Positions 1 to 8,372 of a DNA stretch of 37,786 nucleotides are shown here, piece by piece. A model generated the notes under the pieces. That model was not told where the DNA came from. It did not search any database and was given only the letters and a program-made list of their open reading frames with translations. The position numbers were made by a program, and so were the translations under genes. This stretch comes from Bacteroidales bacterium (GTDB taxonomy: Bacteria > Bacteroidota > Bacteroidia > Bacteroidales > UBA6680). Position 1 is the first letter of the stretch, and every line of letters starts with the position of its first letter. The stretch lies in assembly GCA_025210735.1 (NCBI GenBank), contig JAOARD010000047.1, positions 133,579 through 171,364 on the forward strand. The letters are read 5' to 3'.

Positions 1-330
1 CACATCTTTACCATCAACCCACTCAATATTCTCCTCAACATTTTTTGAATCAGATATTATCATCTCTTCCTCAATTCCACTTTCCACTAATCTGTTCTTA
101 AACTTAAGTTGCATATCATTCAGCTTTACAAAACAGTTCTGATGATCCTTATCTGTAACCTCAACAATAATATCAATATGCATTATTTCAGGCTTCTGAT
201 ACAATACAGCACTACCTGTAACTTTTAACTTGGGGCTATCCGGATCAATTGATTCACTGGTCATAGTAATTTGACCAAAACCATTAAAGCATGCTGAAAA
301 AAGTAAAACAGTAAGTACAATTAATCTCAT
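1..330 (-). CDS. SIMPL-domain (DUF541) exported protein, C-terminus cut by the window edge
   Basis: The start codon lies at 328-330 and 110 codons stay open to the left edge, so only the N-terminal part is present. The first residues, MRLIVLTVLLFSACFNGFGQ, look like a signal peptide ending at a Gly-Gln cleavage site typical of Bacteroidota secreted proteins. The mature part begins with a short linker, then a VTGSA segment and alternating beta-strand pattern (HIDIIVEVTDKD) followed by a helix with KLNDMQLKFKNRLVESGIEEE. This matches the start of SIMPL domains, which begin with ITVTGxGxV and carry a long helix after strand two. SIMPL proteins are periplasmic or membrane-associated and mostly of unknown biochemical role; some are linked to oxidative stress. 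The assignment rests on pattern only, as half of the domain is missing. Confidence 0.6.
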   Translation of the reverse strand, partial: MRLIVLTVLLFSACFNGFGQITMTSESIDPDSPKLKVTGSAVLYQKPEIMHIDIIVEVTDKDHQNCFVKLNDMQLKFKNRLVESGIEEEMIISDSKNVEENIEWVDGKDV

Positions 331-467
331 AGAAATATTTTTTTTGATTCAGATCAGGTGTACCGCAACTAATATGCCACAGCTATGCATACCGGAAGGC
401 TTCTTTATTAAATCTTAAAAAAAGGATAGGTAAACAGGTTACAAATACAAACCTATATATAAAAAAT

Positions 468-492
468 GAGGCCTCCTGTTCAGGGAGGCCTC
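468..492 (-). terminator. Rho-independent terminator of the tricorn-like protease gene
   Basis: A perfect 9-bp stem, GAGGCCTCC (468-476) with GGAGGCCTC (484-492), encloses a 7-nt loop. Read on the minus strand it is followed by ATTTTTTAT, and it begins 22 bases after the stop codon of the gene ending at 514. Confidence 0.9.
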
Positions 493-513
493 GGCTAAGA
501 GTTCGTAGTACTC

Positions 514-3500
514 TTACTTAGTCATTTTTAATATTTCGGCAATTGCCTTTTCAAGTTGCTCGTCAGTTCCGTTAACAATAGTTTTTGGCATATTCTTAAC
601 CTGAACATCCGGCACTGTTTCGTTATTCTCTAACCATTCTCCGGCCTTATTCTTAGCACTTACCGGAATAGATCCCCAAAGTACTTTTCCGTTCTGCAAC
701 ATTTCCCATCCTGCAAAACTACATGTTCCGGGAACAGGCATACCAACAAGTTTTCCTATTCCAAGATCTTTGTACGCACATGCAAAGCAGTGTCCGTCGC
801 TATAGTTGGCCTCGTTAGCCATTGCCACAGTTGGTTTTGTCCATCTGTAACCAGGCTCATATCCTATTGATCTGCTCTCTATTGCATAATCAATAAACTT
901 CTCTCCGGTAAGGAACATTGCAAGGTCTGCAACAAGGTCTCCACCACCATTAAAACGAGTATCAACAATAAGACCCTCTTTGTCGTGGTATTTACCCATT
1001 GCATTCTCATATGCATTACGGTATCTTCCGTCGTTCATTCCCGGCAGGTGAATATAACCAATTTTTCCGTTACTCAAACGTTCAACCTCTTCTTCGTTCT
1101 TTTTTACCCAACGTCTGTATAGTAATCCTCTCTCTCTTCCTAGTGAAATTGGTTTAATAGTTAAATACTCCTCTTTCTTAGTAGAAGGATCGTAAATCTT
1201 TAATGATGTGAACTTTCCTGATTTACGGTTAAGATATTTAGCGTAATCAGCGTTTGCTGAAATAAGAACACCATCAATCTCCTTAATAATCATTCCCGGC
1301 TTAACCTTAATATTTTTCTTATCAAGTGGTCCGCCTTTAATAATCTCAGTTATCTTAATACCATCGCCTTTGTAATCATAATCAAAGAATATACCTAATG
1401 ATGCTGTACGGTCGCCACTCGGATCGTAACCTCTGTAACGAGCACCACTATGCGATACATTAAGTTCACCTAACATCTCAGAAAGAAGCTCAGCAAATTC
1501 AAAATCGTTACCAACAGAAGGTAGTTTTGCCTCATATGTTGCTCTTAAAGCATTCCAATCTGCTCCATGATAATCTGAGATATAGAACATCTCTTTATTA
1601 CGCTTCCATACGTGATCAAACATATGTTTACGCTCAGCTGTAAGATCTATTGTAAGTTCTCCTCTTGTTGATATTGAACTGCGTTTCTTAGATTTTGAGT
1701 TGATTTTTGAGATACTTCCGTTTGAAAGAATAAAGATATTCTCTTTCTTCTTATCCCACATCATACCTCCTGAACGAGTACCAAGCTTAACAAACATCTT
1801 TGTCTCTTTTGTTCTCAGGTTTGTTTTCCAGATATTATATCCACCTTCGAATCGTGCAAGATAGAAAAGAGTCTCGCCATCTTTTGAAAGAAGCGCATCG
1901 CCAAGTTTTGATGAGTGGATAGTAAGTCTTGCTTTTCTATCGCGCATTCCGTCCCAGTCAAACTCTAACGATTTCTTCTTAACGTCCTTCTTCTTGTTAT
2001 CTTTTTTCTTCTTCTTTTTCTTATCCTTAGCATCAGCTTTTTTCTTAGCCTCTTTCTGCTTCTTCTGGATATCTTTCCAAAGAGCATAATCGTCTTTGCT
2101 CATATTATACTTATCCCAGCTATCCTGAGTCATAAACATAGTATAAACATCCATCTGTCTCGACCCGCTGTTTGCGTAACTGCGCATACCATCTCTGTCG
2201 CTAAACCACATAATCTGCTTACCGCCATTTGCCCAAACAGGTGAATAGTCACCATATCCGCTCTCTGTAAGATTTATCATCTTCTTTGATCCGTCAGCGG
2301 CAAGAAGCACAACCTCTGTATTAGCCATTACAGGTGAGTGCTCTGCAAGTATCCACTTACTGTCAGGACTCCAGCTGAAGTACTGATCGCCATCTCTCAT
2401 ATAGTAAAGCTCACGCGGAGTAAGTAGTGTACGTGTCTTCTTAGTTTTTAGATTAAGAACCTTAAGTGTTGTTCTGTTCTCGATAAATGCAAGCTCTTTA
2501 CCGTCTGGTGAATATTTAGGCTCGTAGTTATCGTTTTCGTTATCTATTACAGGCTCCTCTTTAAGCAGTGTTGATGCATAGAAATATGGCTCCTCTTTAC
2601 GTACCTTTGTTGTTTTAAATATGCTCCATTTTGCATTACGCTCACTTGCATATATAATACCTTTACCATCTTTTGTAAAGCTTACAAATTTTTCCTGAGC
2701 AGCAGTATTTGTAATACGCTTGGTAAATTTACCCTCTACTGACGATACAAATACCTCGCCTCTTACTACATAAACAACCTCTTTTCCGTCAGGAGAGATA
2801 TCCATCTCACTTATACGACCGCTTAACGACATAATAAGCTTATCGTTTGCCTTACGTGCTGTATTTATAGTTATATTAACCTTTGCTGGTTTCTGACCCT
2901 CTTTTTGAGTATATAGTTCGCCATCGTATGAGTAACATAGTGTTCCGTTATCTGATGCTGTAAGGAAACGTACAGGGTGCTTTTTAAAGTCTGATACCTG
3001 AACTGTACTCTTTGGATTACTTAGATCAAGCTTATGAACATTAAATGTTCCGCTCTGCTCGCTCAAATAGTATAAACTCTTCTCATCAGGTGAGAATACC
3101 GGAGTACGATCCTCTCCATAGAAATCGGTAATCATTTTGTGCTCACCTGTCTTTGTATCAAATATCCAAAGATCACGTGTAATAGCAGATTTGTGGTGTT
3201 TACGGAATGTATCCTCGCCACCTTTTTTATCATGATATACCATTACATCACCTGCTTTGTTCATCTGAACATCCTCAGCAGGTATTGTCCAAACCTGATC
3301 TACACGGCTACCTGTAACAGCAACCTCATATAACTCAGGCTGCGATCCTGTAGGGTACTGACGGTGATTTGCAATATCCATACGCTGACCACCAAATATC
3401 ACCTTCTTATCGTCAGAAGAGAAAGTGTAAGGATACTCTGATGCTGAGTGATATGTTAAACGTGTAGGTTCTCCACCTTTAACATCTACAACAAATACAT

Positions 3501-3765
3501 CAAAATTACCATGACGATCAGATGCAAAACTTATAGTTTTTCCATCGTTACTCCAAACAGGCATAAAGTCGTATGCCTTATGGTAAGTTAAAGGTGTTGC
3601 CTGACCTCCGTTAACCGGCACTGTATAAATATCGCCTTTATATGTAAAAGCAATAGTCTGTCCGTCCGGCGATATTGCCGAATAACGGTACCACTGTGTG
3701 CTCTCTTGCGCAGTAACCATAAGGGTTAACAACATTGCACAAATCGAGAAACATAACTTCTTCAT
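514..3765 (-). CDS. Exported tricorn-like S41 serine protease with WD40/TolB-type propeller and PDZ domain
   Basis: A 1083-residue protein with a signal peptide (MKKLCFSICAMLLTLMVTAQ, cleavage before Gln20). Residues 25 to about 560 form beta-propeller repeats with recurring SPDGKxxxF, WSPDSK and YSPDGKEL motifs, as in TolB and tricorn. Residues 568-597 are an extreme lysine-rich linker. The catalytic part follows: a tricorn C1-like segment containing HGADW near residue 733, the Ser-His pair of SHSGA (His772), a PDZ domain near 786-860 (GDGIKITEIIKGGPL, VKPGMIIKEIDG), then the S41 core with VDTRFNGGGD, the nucleophile Ser989 in NYSDGH, and a Glu in ENNETVPD. In tricorn the Ser-His/Ser/Glu set is catalytic, so all expected residues seem present. 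It should degrade peptides in the periplasm. It has its own terminator. The M1 aminopeptidase at 5550-8096 could act downstream of it. Confidence 0.9.
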   Translation of the reverse strand: MKKLCFSICAMLLTLMVTAQESTQWYRYSAISPDGQTIAFTYKGDIYTVPVNGGQATPLTYHKAYDFMPVWSNDGKTISFASDRHGNFDVFVVDVKGGEPTRLTYHSASEYPYTFSSDDKKVIFGGQRMDIANHRQYPTGSQPELYEVAVTGSRVDQVWTIPAEDVQMNKAGDVMVYHDKKGGEDTFRKHHKSAITRDLWIFDTKTGEHKMITDFYGEDRTPVFSPDEKSLYYLSEQSGTFNVHKLDLSNPKSTVQVSDFKKHPVRFLTASDNGTLCYSYDGELYTQKEGQKPAKVNITINTARKANDKLIMSLSGRISEMDISPDGKEVVYVVRGEVFVSSVEGKFTKRITNTAAQEKFVSFTKDGKGIIYASERNAKWSIFKTTKVRKEEPYFYASTLLKEEPVIDNENDNYEPKYSPDGKELAFIENRTTLKVLNLKTKKTRTLLTPRELYYMRDGDQYFSWSPDSKWILAEHSPVMANTEVVLLAADGSKKMINLTESGYGDYSPVWANGGKQIMWFSDRDGMRSYANSGSRQMDVYTMFMTQDSWDKYNMSKDDYALWKDIQKKQKEAKKKADAKDKKKKKKKDNKKKDVKKKSLEFDWDGMRDRKARLTIHSSKLGDALLSKDGETLFYLARFEGGYNIWKTNLRTKETKMFVKLGTRSGGMMWDKKKENIFILSNGSISKINSKSKKRSSISTRGELTIDLTAERKHMFDHVWKRNKEMFYISDYHGADWNALRATYEAKLPSVGNDFEFAELLSEMLGELNVSHSGARYRGYDPSGDRTASLGIFFDYDYKGDGIKITEIIKGGPLDKKNIKVKPGMIIKEIDGVLISANADYAKYLNRKSGKFTSLKIYDPSTKKEEYLTIKPISLGRERGLLYRRWVKKNEEEVERLSNGKIGYIHLPGMNDGRYRNAYENAMGKYHDKEGLIVDTRFNGGGDLVADLAMFLTGEKFIDYAIESRSIGYEPGYRWTKPTVAMANEANYSDGHCFACAYKDLGIGKLVGMPVPGTCSFAGWEMLQNGKVLWGSIPVSAKNKAGEWLENNETVPDVQVKNMPKTIVNGTDEQLEKAIAEILKMTK

Positions 3766-3923
3766 AAGTCTCTATTAATTTATTAAATTTAAAATACGAA
3801 TATACTTTATTACAACAGACTATAAAATTCTGCCCAAGGTTTAACTATAAGAATCTGATTAAATCCGTTTTTTGATCTTTAAACCCGAAAAGTATGAGTG
3901 ATTAATTTATATGTATTAATTAC

Positions 3924-3983
3924 CAGATGCAACTCGTATTAATAAACATACACCTGTTTATTAAAAGTCTCTGCCTACGCCTG
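3924..3983 (-). repeat. Degenerate copy of the CAGATG/CATCTG dyad repeat
   Basis: The segment starts CAGATGCAACTCG and is preceded by TTAATTAC, as in the copy at 28244 (TTAATTACCAGATAGAACTCG). The right arm has decayed (ACGCCTGG instead of CGTTTCATCTG). Similarity is limited to the left end, so this is the weakest member of the family. Confidence 0.35.
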
Positions 3984-4069
3984 GCTAAAACATTCTATAT
4001 AATATGATGTAGGGTATATATACAGTAAAATTACCATATTAATGAAGAACGCAAAACTTAAATAAAGCA

Positions 4070-4100
4070 GAAGGGATTGCCTTAACCAGACAATCCCTTC
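4070..4100 (-). terminator. Stem-loop terminator after the cyclophilin gene
   Basis: A perfect 10-bp stem GAAGGGATTG (4070-4079) / CAATCCCTTC (4091-4100) with an 11-nt loop lies 25 bases past the stop at 4125. The following minus-strand sequence is T-rich but interrupted (TGCTTTATTT). Confidence 0.7.
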
Positions 4101-4124
4101 TTTATCTTACCAGATATAAGCTCT

Positions 4125-4559
4125 TTAGTCAAGAACTTTTATCTCAACAATCTTATCGCCCTGACGAATATCATCAATAACATCAAGTCCGTCAACAACT
4201 TTACCAAAGCATGTGTGGTGACGATCAAGATGAGAAGTATTTGCTCTGCTATGACAGATAAAGAACTGAGATCCACCTGTATCTCTTCCTGCATGAGCCA
4301 TAGAAAGAACTCCTTTATCGTGATACTGATTCTCTCCATCAAGCTCACAAGGTATGCTATATCCCGGTCCACCTGCTCCTGTTCCGTCAGGACATCCACC
4401 CTGAATTACAAAATCAGGAATTACACGGTGAAATGTAAGTCCGTTATAAAAGCCCTCAAGTGACAGCTTAATAAAGTTATCAACAGTATTTGGTGCATCC
4501 TGATCGTAAAACTCAACCAGCATAGTACCTTTCTCTGTAATAATCTCTGCTTTTTTCAT
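4125..4559 (-). CDS. ppiB: Cyclophilin-type peptidyl-prolyl cis-trans isomerase
   Basis: A 144-residue single-domain cyclophilin without signal peptide, so probably cytoplasmic. The core is complete: [13 protein letters not shown] at 43-55 with the catalytic Arg45, the GTGAGGPGY loop near 59-67, MAHA at 87-90, GSQFFI at 96-101 and the LDRHHTCFG segment at 111-119. The position occupied by Trp in cyclosporin-sensitive enzymes is not Trp here, as is common in bacterial forms. It catalyses cis-trans isomerisation of X-Pro bonds. The FKBP lipoprotein gene lies 139 bases upstream on the same strand, so the pair may be co-transcribed. The start codon falls inside the hexamer CAGATG that ends the dyad-repeat structure directly upstream, which may control initiation. 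Confidence 0.93.
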   Translation of the reverse strand: MKKAEIITEKGTMLVEFYDQDAPNTVDNFIKLSLEGFYNGLTFHRVIPDFVIQGGCPDGTGAGGPGYSIPCELDGENQYHDKGVLSMAHAGRDTGGSQFFICHSRANTSHLDRHHTCFGKVVDGLDVIDDIRQGDKIVEIKVLD

Positions 4560-4584
4560 CTGTTTATATTTTATTTTTATTTGT

Positions 4585-4648
4585 CAGATGTAACACACAT
4601 GGTTTAATTATTCTATAAATAAGAACCTTTACTCATGCTTGTTTCATA
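4585..4648 (-). repeat. Dyad repeat upstream of the cyclophilin start codon
   Basis: The plus-strand left end is CAGATGTAACACACATGG and the right end ACTCATGCTTGTTTCATACC, matching the ends of the copies at 28151 and 30102. A T-rich linker of 22 bases (4563-4584) joins it to CATCTG at 4557-4562, whose complement CAGATG contains the cyclophilin ATG. On the mRNA, the repeat-end CAUCUG can pair with the start-codon CAGAUG. Confidence 0.7.
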
Positions 4649-4698
4649 CCAATATTAATATTAACAATATCCGTGGCTATAATGTTATAGCAACTTTA

Positions 4699-5424
4699 CT
4701 ATTTTCCTTCCGGAGTAACAATATCAAGAAGCTCTACTTCAAATATAAGAGCATCAAAAGGCATGATACCACTACCTTGTGGAGGTGTTAAACCATAAGC
4801 AATATCATAAGGGATAAAGAACTTATATTTTGCTCCTACCTTCATTAACTGAAGACCTTCTGTCCATCCTTTAATAACACCATTAAGAGGAAACTGAGCT
4901 GGCTCACCACGTTGTATAGAGCTATCAAATTGTGTACCATCAATTCTTGTTCCTACATAGTGTACCTTAACTACATCTGTAGCAACAGGCATAGCACCTG
5001 TACCTTCAGTAATAACCTCGTACTGAAGTCCGCTATCAGTAGTTTTAACACCCTCTCTTGTTTTATTATCAGCAAGGAACTTCTCACTAGCCTCTTTATT
5101 CTCTTTTCCGTCCTCTTCAATCTTCTCCATTCTCTTAGCCATGAAGTAATCATTTAAGAACTTGTTAGCTTCCTGCTCTGTAAATATCATCTCATCAGTA
5201 TCGCTCATATTATCTTTAATACCTCTTGCTAAAGCCTCAGCATTAACAGAATCAACCATACTCTGTTTAAATCCACCAGAGATTGAAACTCCGATAGCAT
5301 AACTCATAGAGTCAACTTCTGTTGTTACCTCAACATTTGATACATCAGTACCAGAATTCATTGAACACGAGCTAAGGATTAATGCAGATACAGCACCTAC
5401 AGCTAATAATTTAGTTATTTTCAT
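4699..5424 (-). CDS. FKBP-type peptidyl-prolyl isomerase, lipoprotein
   Basis: The 241-residue product has a lipoprotein signal ending in the lipobox LSSC (Cys20), so it should be anchored in a cell-envelope membrane facing the periplasm. Residues 35-115 are the helical FKBP N-terminal dimerisation domain (DSMSYAIGVSISGGFKQ, then a charged helix with EDGKENKEASEKFL). Residues 130-236 are the FKBP fold with VHYVGT at 154-159, FDSS at 166-169, GVIKGWTEG at 182-190 and YDIAYG at 206-211; the pocket residues Tyr156, Asp167, Trp187 and Tyr210 are present. This layout is that of Mip/FkpA-type foldases. It lies between the M1 aminopeptidase and cyclophilin genes, all on the minus strand. A small hairpin (4676-4691) follows the stop without a T-tract. 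Confidence 0.93.
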   Translation of the reverse strand: MKITKLLAVGAVSALILSSCSMNSGTDVSNVEVTTEVDSMSYAIGVSISGGFKQSMVDSVNAEALARGIKDNMSDTDEMIFTEQEANKFLNDYFMAKRMEKIEEDGKENKEASEKFLADNKTREGVKTTDSGLQYEVITEGTGAMPVATDVVKVHYVGTRIDGTQFDSSIQRGEPAQFPLNGVIKGWTEGLQLMKVGAKYKFFIPYDIAYGLTPPQGSGIMPFDALIFEVELLDIVTPEGK

Positions 5425-5500
5425 ATTTAAATTGTTTTAATTAACAGAGAGTTATAGCTCTATTAATATCATTATTAATTCTTTGATTATTTTCGAACTA

Positions 5501-5534
5501 CGAAGATAAATTTCTTTGCCCAATAATTTGCCAA
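5501..5534 (-). promoter_or_regulatory. Possible promoter of the FKBP lipoprotein gene
   Basis: The minus-strand reading at 5508-5501 is TATCTTCG, one base from the Bacteroidota -7 box TAnnTTTG. A TTG that could serve as the -33 box lies 23 bases further upstream (5532-5534), slightly too far. Confidence 0.35.
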
Positions 5535-5549
5535 CTATCTGTTAAAAAA

Positions 5550-8096
5550 TTAAAACTTGTGTCTTATTTTAGCCGATCGCTCTGTTATATCTGATGCCTG
5601 TAGTATTTTTCGTTTCAGATGTAAAGGATAATCCAGATTAGCTTCAAGAAATCGCTCAGTAATATCAACAGCTTCCTGTTGCCACAATCCGCTATAAACT
5701 GATAACAACCATCCTTTTGGAAAGAATATATCTCCTGTTTGTTGTATCTCCTGAAGTAGCTCAAGTGCCATTGGTAAACGCTCTAACGCCTCATCTGATC
5801 TGTAAGGGTGGTTAAGATATGATACCGCTTGCTGAACCCATGGCTCTTGTGCACGATTCTCTTCATTAACAAATGTTGCAAAAAACTCATCTCTTCTCTC
5901 TTTATCTGAGTTAAGAGCTTTTGAAACGAACTCATAACGTCTGCGCTTATCAATATTATCAATTCTGCGTTTCTGAACACGAAGTATGTTTCCTGCTCTT
6001 TCCGGTTTAATCAGTGCCAACTGTAACGATAACTTCTCCAAGTCGCTGCCAGATAGTTTAAAATCAAACAAGCTACTCTCATTTTTCCAGACAGTGTGTA
6101 GTCTGTTCCATGTAGCATCTGATGTAAACACACTTACCAACAAGTTATATACCGATGATCTTATCTTCCCCTCTTCGGTTCTTATCCTATCTAATAACAT
6201 ATTCTCAACATGCGCTGACATATTATTACGTTCACTATTCTCTGTAAACAACCACCAGTATGTTTTAAAGTAACCTGCAATATTGGCAAACATAAGAGGA
6301 TCTTTTTCTGTTCTGAGCGAGTTCAGAAATGTCTCCATCATCATATCGTTGTTAATATTTCCGTTCAGATAGTTCTCCCAGATATCTAACCACATTACAG
6401 ATCGTTGCAAATCGTCTCTGGTGTTATATACATTAGCGCACAGATATGTCAGAGCACAACTGTCCAACTTAAAATATCCATATGCAATACCATCGCTGTT
6501 TGGCAAACATACCTGACAGTTACTAAGTTTAACCGGAACAGATACCTCTTTACCTGAGAAGAAAACCAGGGTATCAGGATAGTTTACATTCAGAAAAGAG
6601 AATTTCATACTCTGCGGCCACATATGCTTTTTCTTATACTCTCCTATAAGCGATATATTTACAACAGAGTCTGTTTGCGATGTAGTTATCTCAATCTCAG
6701 GCATTCCTGCTCTGTATATCCAGCTATCGCTCCACTTAACAAGATTATCAAGCGATCTTTTATCAAGTATTTTAACAAGATCGTTAAATGTAGCGTTACC
6801 AAAACTATACTGTTTTACATACTCCTGCACACCATCTCTGAACAGATCGTAACCAATAAGGAACTCCAACTGCTGCATCAGAATAGGTGCTTTATGGTAT
6901 ATAATGTTTCCGTATACCGATCCTGCATTATTCAGATTATCTAAAGGTGTAGTAACCGGATTAGCTCCTTTTGTTCTGTCCTCGCTATAAGATTTTGGGA
7001 AGTGCGACAGCAGAAAGTTAAGTCTGAAATTAACCATAGGAAATGCCTGACGTGTGATTTTATCGGCTATAAAATTCGCAAAAACCTCTTTTAACCACAC
7101 CTCATTAAACCACTTCATTGTAACAAGATCGCCAAACCAGATATGAGCAGTTTCATGCGCTATAAGGTTTGCTCTTGCCATCTCCTCTTTCTGTGTTGCA
7201 TTATTGTCAAGAAATATCTTAGACTCTCTGTAGTATATATTACCCGGATGCTCCATTCCCCCATACTGAAATGATGGTATAGAGACAAGATCGTATTTCT
7301 GAAACGGATACGGCACGGTTGTATAATCCTCTACATAGTTCAGAGATTCAGTTATCAATCGGCCTATTTCCTGTACATTAGATACAAGTTTATCGTTATC
7401 CTTTACTCTGTGATAAAGTACAACATCTCTGTCGCCACATCGCATATTCAATGTATCAAACTCACCGGCAACAAAAGAGAATAGGTATGTACTCATTTTA
7501 CGCGACTCTTTAAAGTAGTATATATCTTTCTTGCCATTATCCATTACTGAGTCAAGAGGTGCATTAGATACAGCTTTCCAGTTCTTTGGTATATTCAGTG
7601 CCAGATTAAAATTTGCTTTAATATCAGGCTGATCAAAACACGGGAATGCAGTAGAAGCTCTGTCTGGCACAAACAGTGTATACATATAATCTTTATTTCT
7701 GTTAAGAGACATATCCCCTGCTATAAACTTAATATTTACACTATTAGCCCCTTTAGTTGTATACTGTTCATCAATAATTATATGGTTATTAACAAATCTG
7801 TACTCAACAGTACTATTATTACATTTAACCTCCTTAACCGATGAGCTATCAGATTTAAAGTCAAGAATAATATCACCCTTACGAACCATATTATACTCAA
7901 CACTAAGCTCTGCATCTATCTTTTCATCAACACCCTTCGGAATATCAAAACTAAGATCATATTTCACATCCTTATAACTATTAGCTCTGTAGTCAGCCAA
8001 CTCAAGCGTAACACCATTTTCTACATCTTTAAAATCAGTTCTTTTACAGGCTGCTATAATAAAAACAGCAATAATTGGTATAAGTACTCTCTTCAT
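5550..8096 (-). CDS. M1-family zinc aminopeptidase, lipoprotein
   Basis: An 848-residue protein with a lipobox near the N-terminus (MKRVLIPIIAVFIIAACKR, Cys17), so exported and lipidated. The N-terminal beta domain precedes the exopeptidase motif GGMEHPG (about 279-285), the zinc motif HETAH (His314, Glu315, His318) and, after exactly 18 residues, Glu337, giving the full HExxH-x18-E site. The C-terminal half is helical, as in M1 enzymes. It removes N-terminal residues from peptides. In archaea the F2 and F3 M1 aminopeptidases finish peptides released by tricorn, and a tricorn-like protease is encoded three genes downstream, so a joint role in periplasmic peptide breakdown is a reasonable inference. 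Next downstream on the same strand is the FKBP foldase lipoprotein. Confidence 0.93.
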   Translation of the reverse strand: MKRVLIPIIAVFIIAACKRTDFKDVENGVTLELADYRANSYKDVKYDLSFDIPKGVDEKIDAELSVEYNMVRKGDIILDFKSDSSSVKEVKCNNSTVEYRFVNNHIIIDEQYTTKGANSVNIKFIAGDMSLNRNKDYMYTLFVPDRASTAFPCFDQPDIKANFNLALNIPKNWKAVSNAPLDSVMDNGKKDIYYFKESRKMSTYLFSFVAGEFDTLNMRCGDRDVVLYHRVKDNDKLVSNVQEIGRLITESLNYVEDYTTVPYPFQKYDLVSIPSFQYGGMEHPGNIYYRESKIFLDNNATQKEEMARANLIAHETAHIWFGDLVTMKWFNEVWLKEVFANFIADKITRQAFPMVNFRLNFLLSHFPKSYSEDRTKGANPVTTPLDNLNNAGSVYGNIIYHKAPILMQQLEFLIGYDLFRDGVQEYVKQYSFGNATFNDLVKILDKRSLDNLVKWSDSWIYRAGMPEIEITTSQTDSVVNISLIGEYKKKHMWPQSMKFSFLNVNYPDTLVFFSGKEVSVPVKLSNCQVCLPNSDGIAYGYFKLDSCALTYLCANVYNTRDDLQRSVMWLDIWENYLNGNINNDMMMETFLNSLRTEKDPLMFANIAGYFKTYWWLFTENSERNNMSAHVENMLLDRIRTEEGKIRSSVYNLLVSVFTSDATWNRLHTVWKNESSLFDFKLSGSDLEKLSLQLALIKPERAGNILRVQKRRIDNIDKRRRYEFVSKALNSDKERRDEFFATFVNEENRAQEPWVQQAVSYLNHPYRSDEALERLPMALELLQEIQQTGDIFFPKGWLLSVYSGLWQQEAVDITERFLEANLDYPLHLKRKILQASDITERSAKIRHKF

Positions 8097-8346
8097 AAGT
8101 TTAATATTTCCTTTTCACTACAGTTTTATAAATGCTCAGGAGTCTCTAAAAATTTAATTACCAAATTAAACATCTCTGCATAGAGATTAAAACATGTATA
8201 AATTTCAGAAATCTCTCATAAATTATCTTTCTTAAATAAAAATAATAAAATCAATATGCATAAGCAACCAGTATAAGGTATAACATTCTATTTATTTACA
8301 GACAAATATTTTATTGTTAAAAGCCTGATTCATATTTCGTAAATAT

Positions 8347-8354
8347 TATCTTTG
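8347..8354 (+). promoter_or_regulatory. Promoter -7 box (TATCTTTG) of the ABC-F gene
   Basis: TATCTTTG is an exact match to the Bacteroidota -7 consensus TAnnTTTG and sits 18 bases before the ATG at 8373. No convincing -33 TTG is found at normal spacing. The box contains an in-frame TTG at 8352, which therefore is not the start codon. Confidence 0.6.
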
Positions 8355-8372
8355 CGAAAAAACAATCTATTT

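Larger units (their letters stand above)
3766..4124. other. Intergenic region with a decayed dyad-repeat copy, no gene
   Basis: This 359-base gap lies between two minus-strand genes. It holds the terminator of the cyclophilin gene near its right end and a decayed copy of the dispersed dyad repeat near 3924. No open reading frame with coding character and no clear -7 box for the protease gene is visible. Confidence 0.5.

Noticed and set aside
1975..2062. Poly-lysine tract as a sign of a frameshift between two genes
   Set aside because: The propeller before and the catalytic domain after are in one frame, and the order matches tricorn.
8172..8187. ATCTCT-GCAT-AGAGAT dyad upstream of the ABC-F gene as an operator
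   Set aside because: Single short dyad in AT-rich DNA, about 160 bases from the promoter, with no second copy.
8352..8372. Upstream TTG start for the ABC-F protein
   Set aside because: The TTG is part of the exact -7 box TATCTTTG, so it precedes the transcript; the ATG at 8373 fits the family N-terminus.
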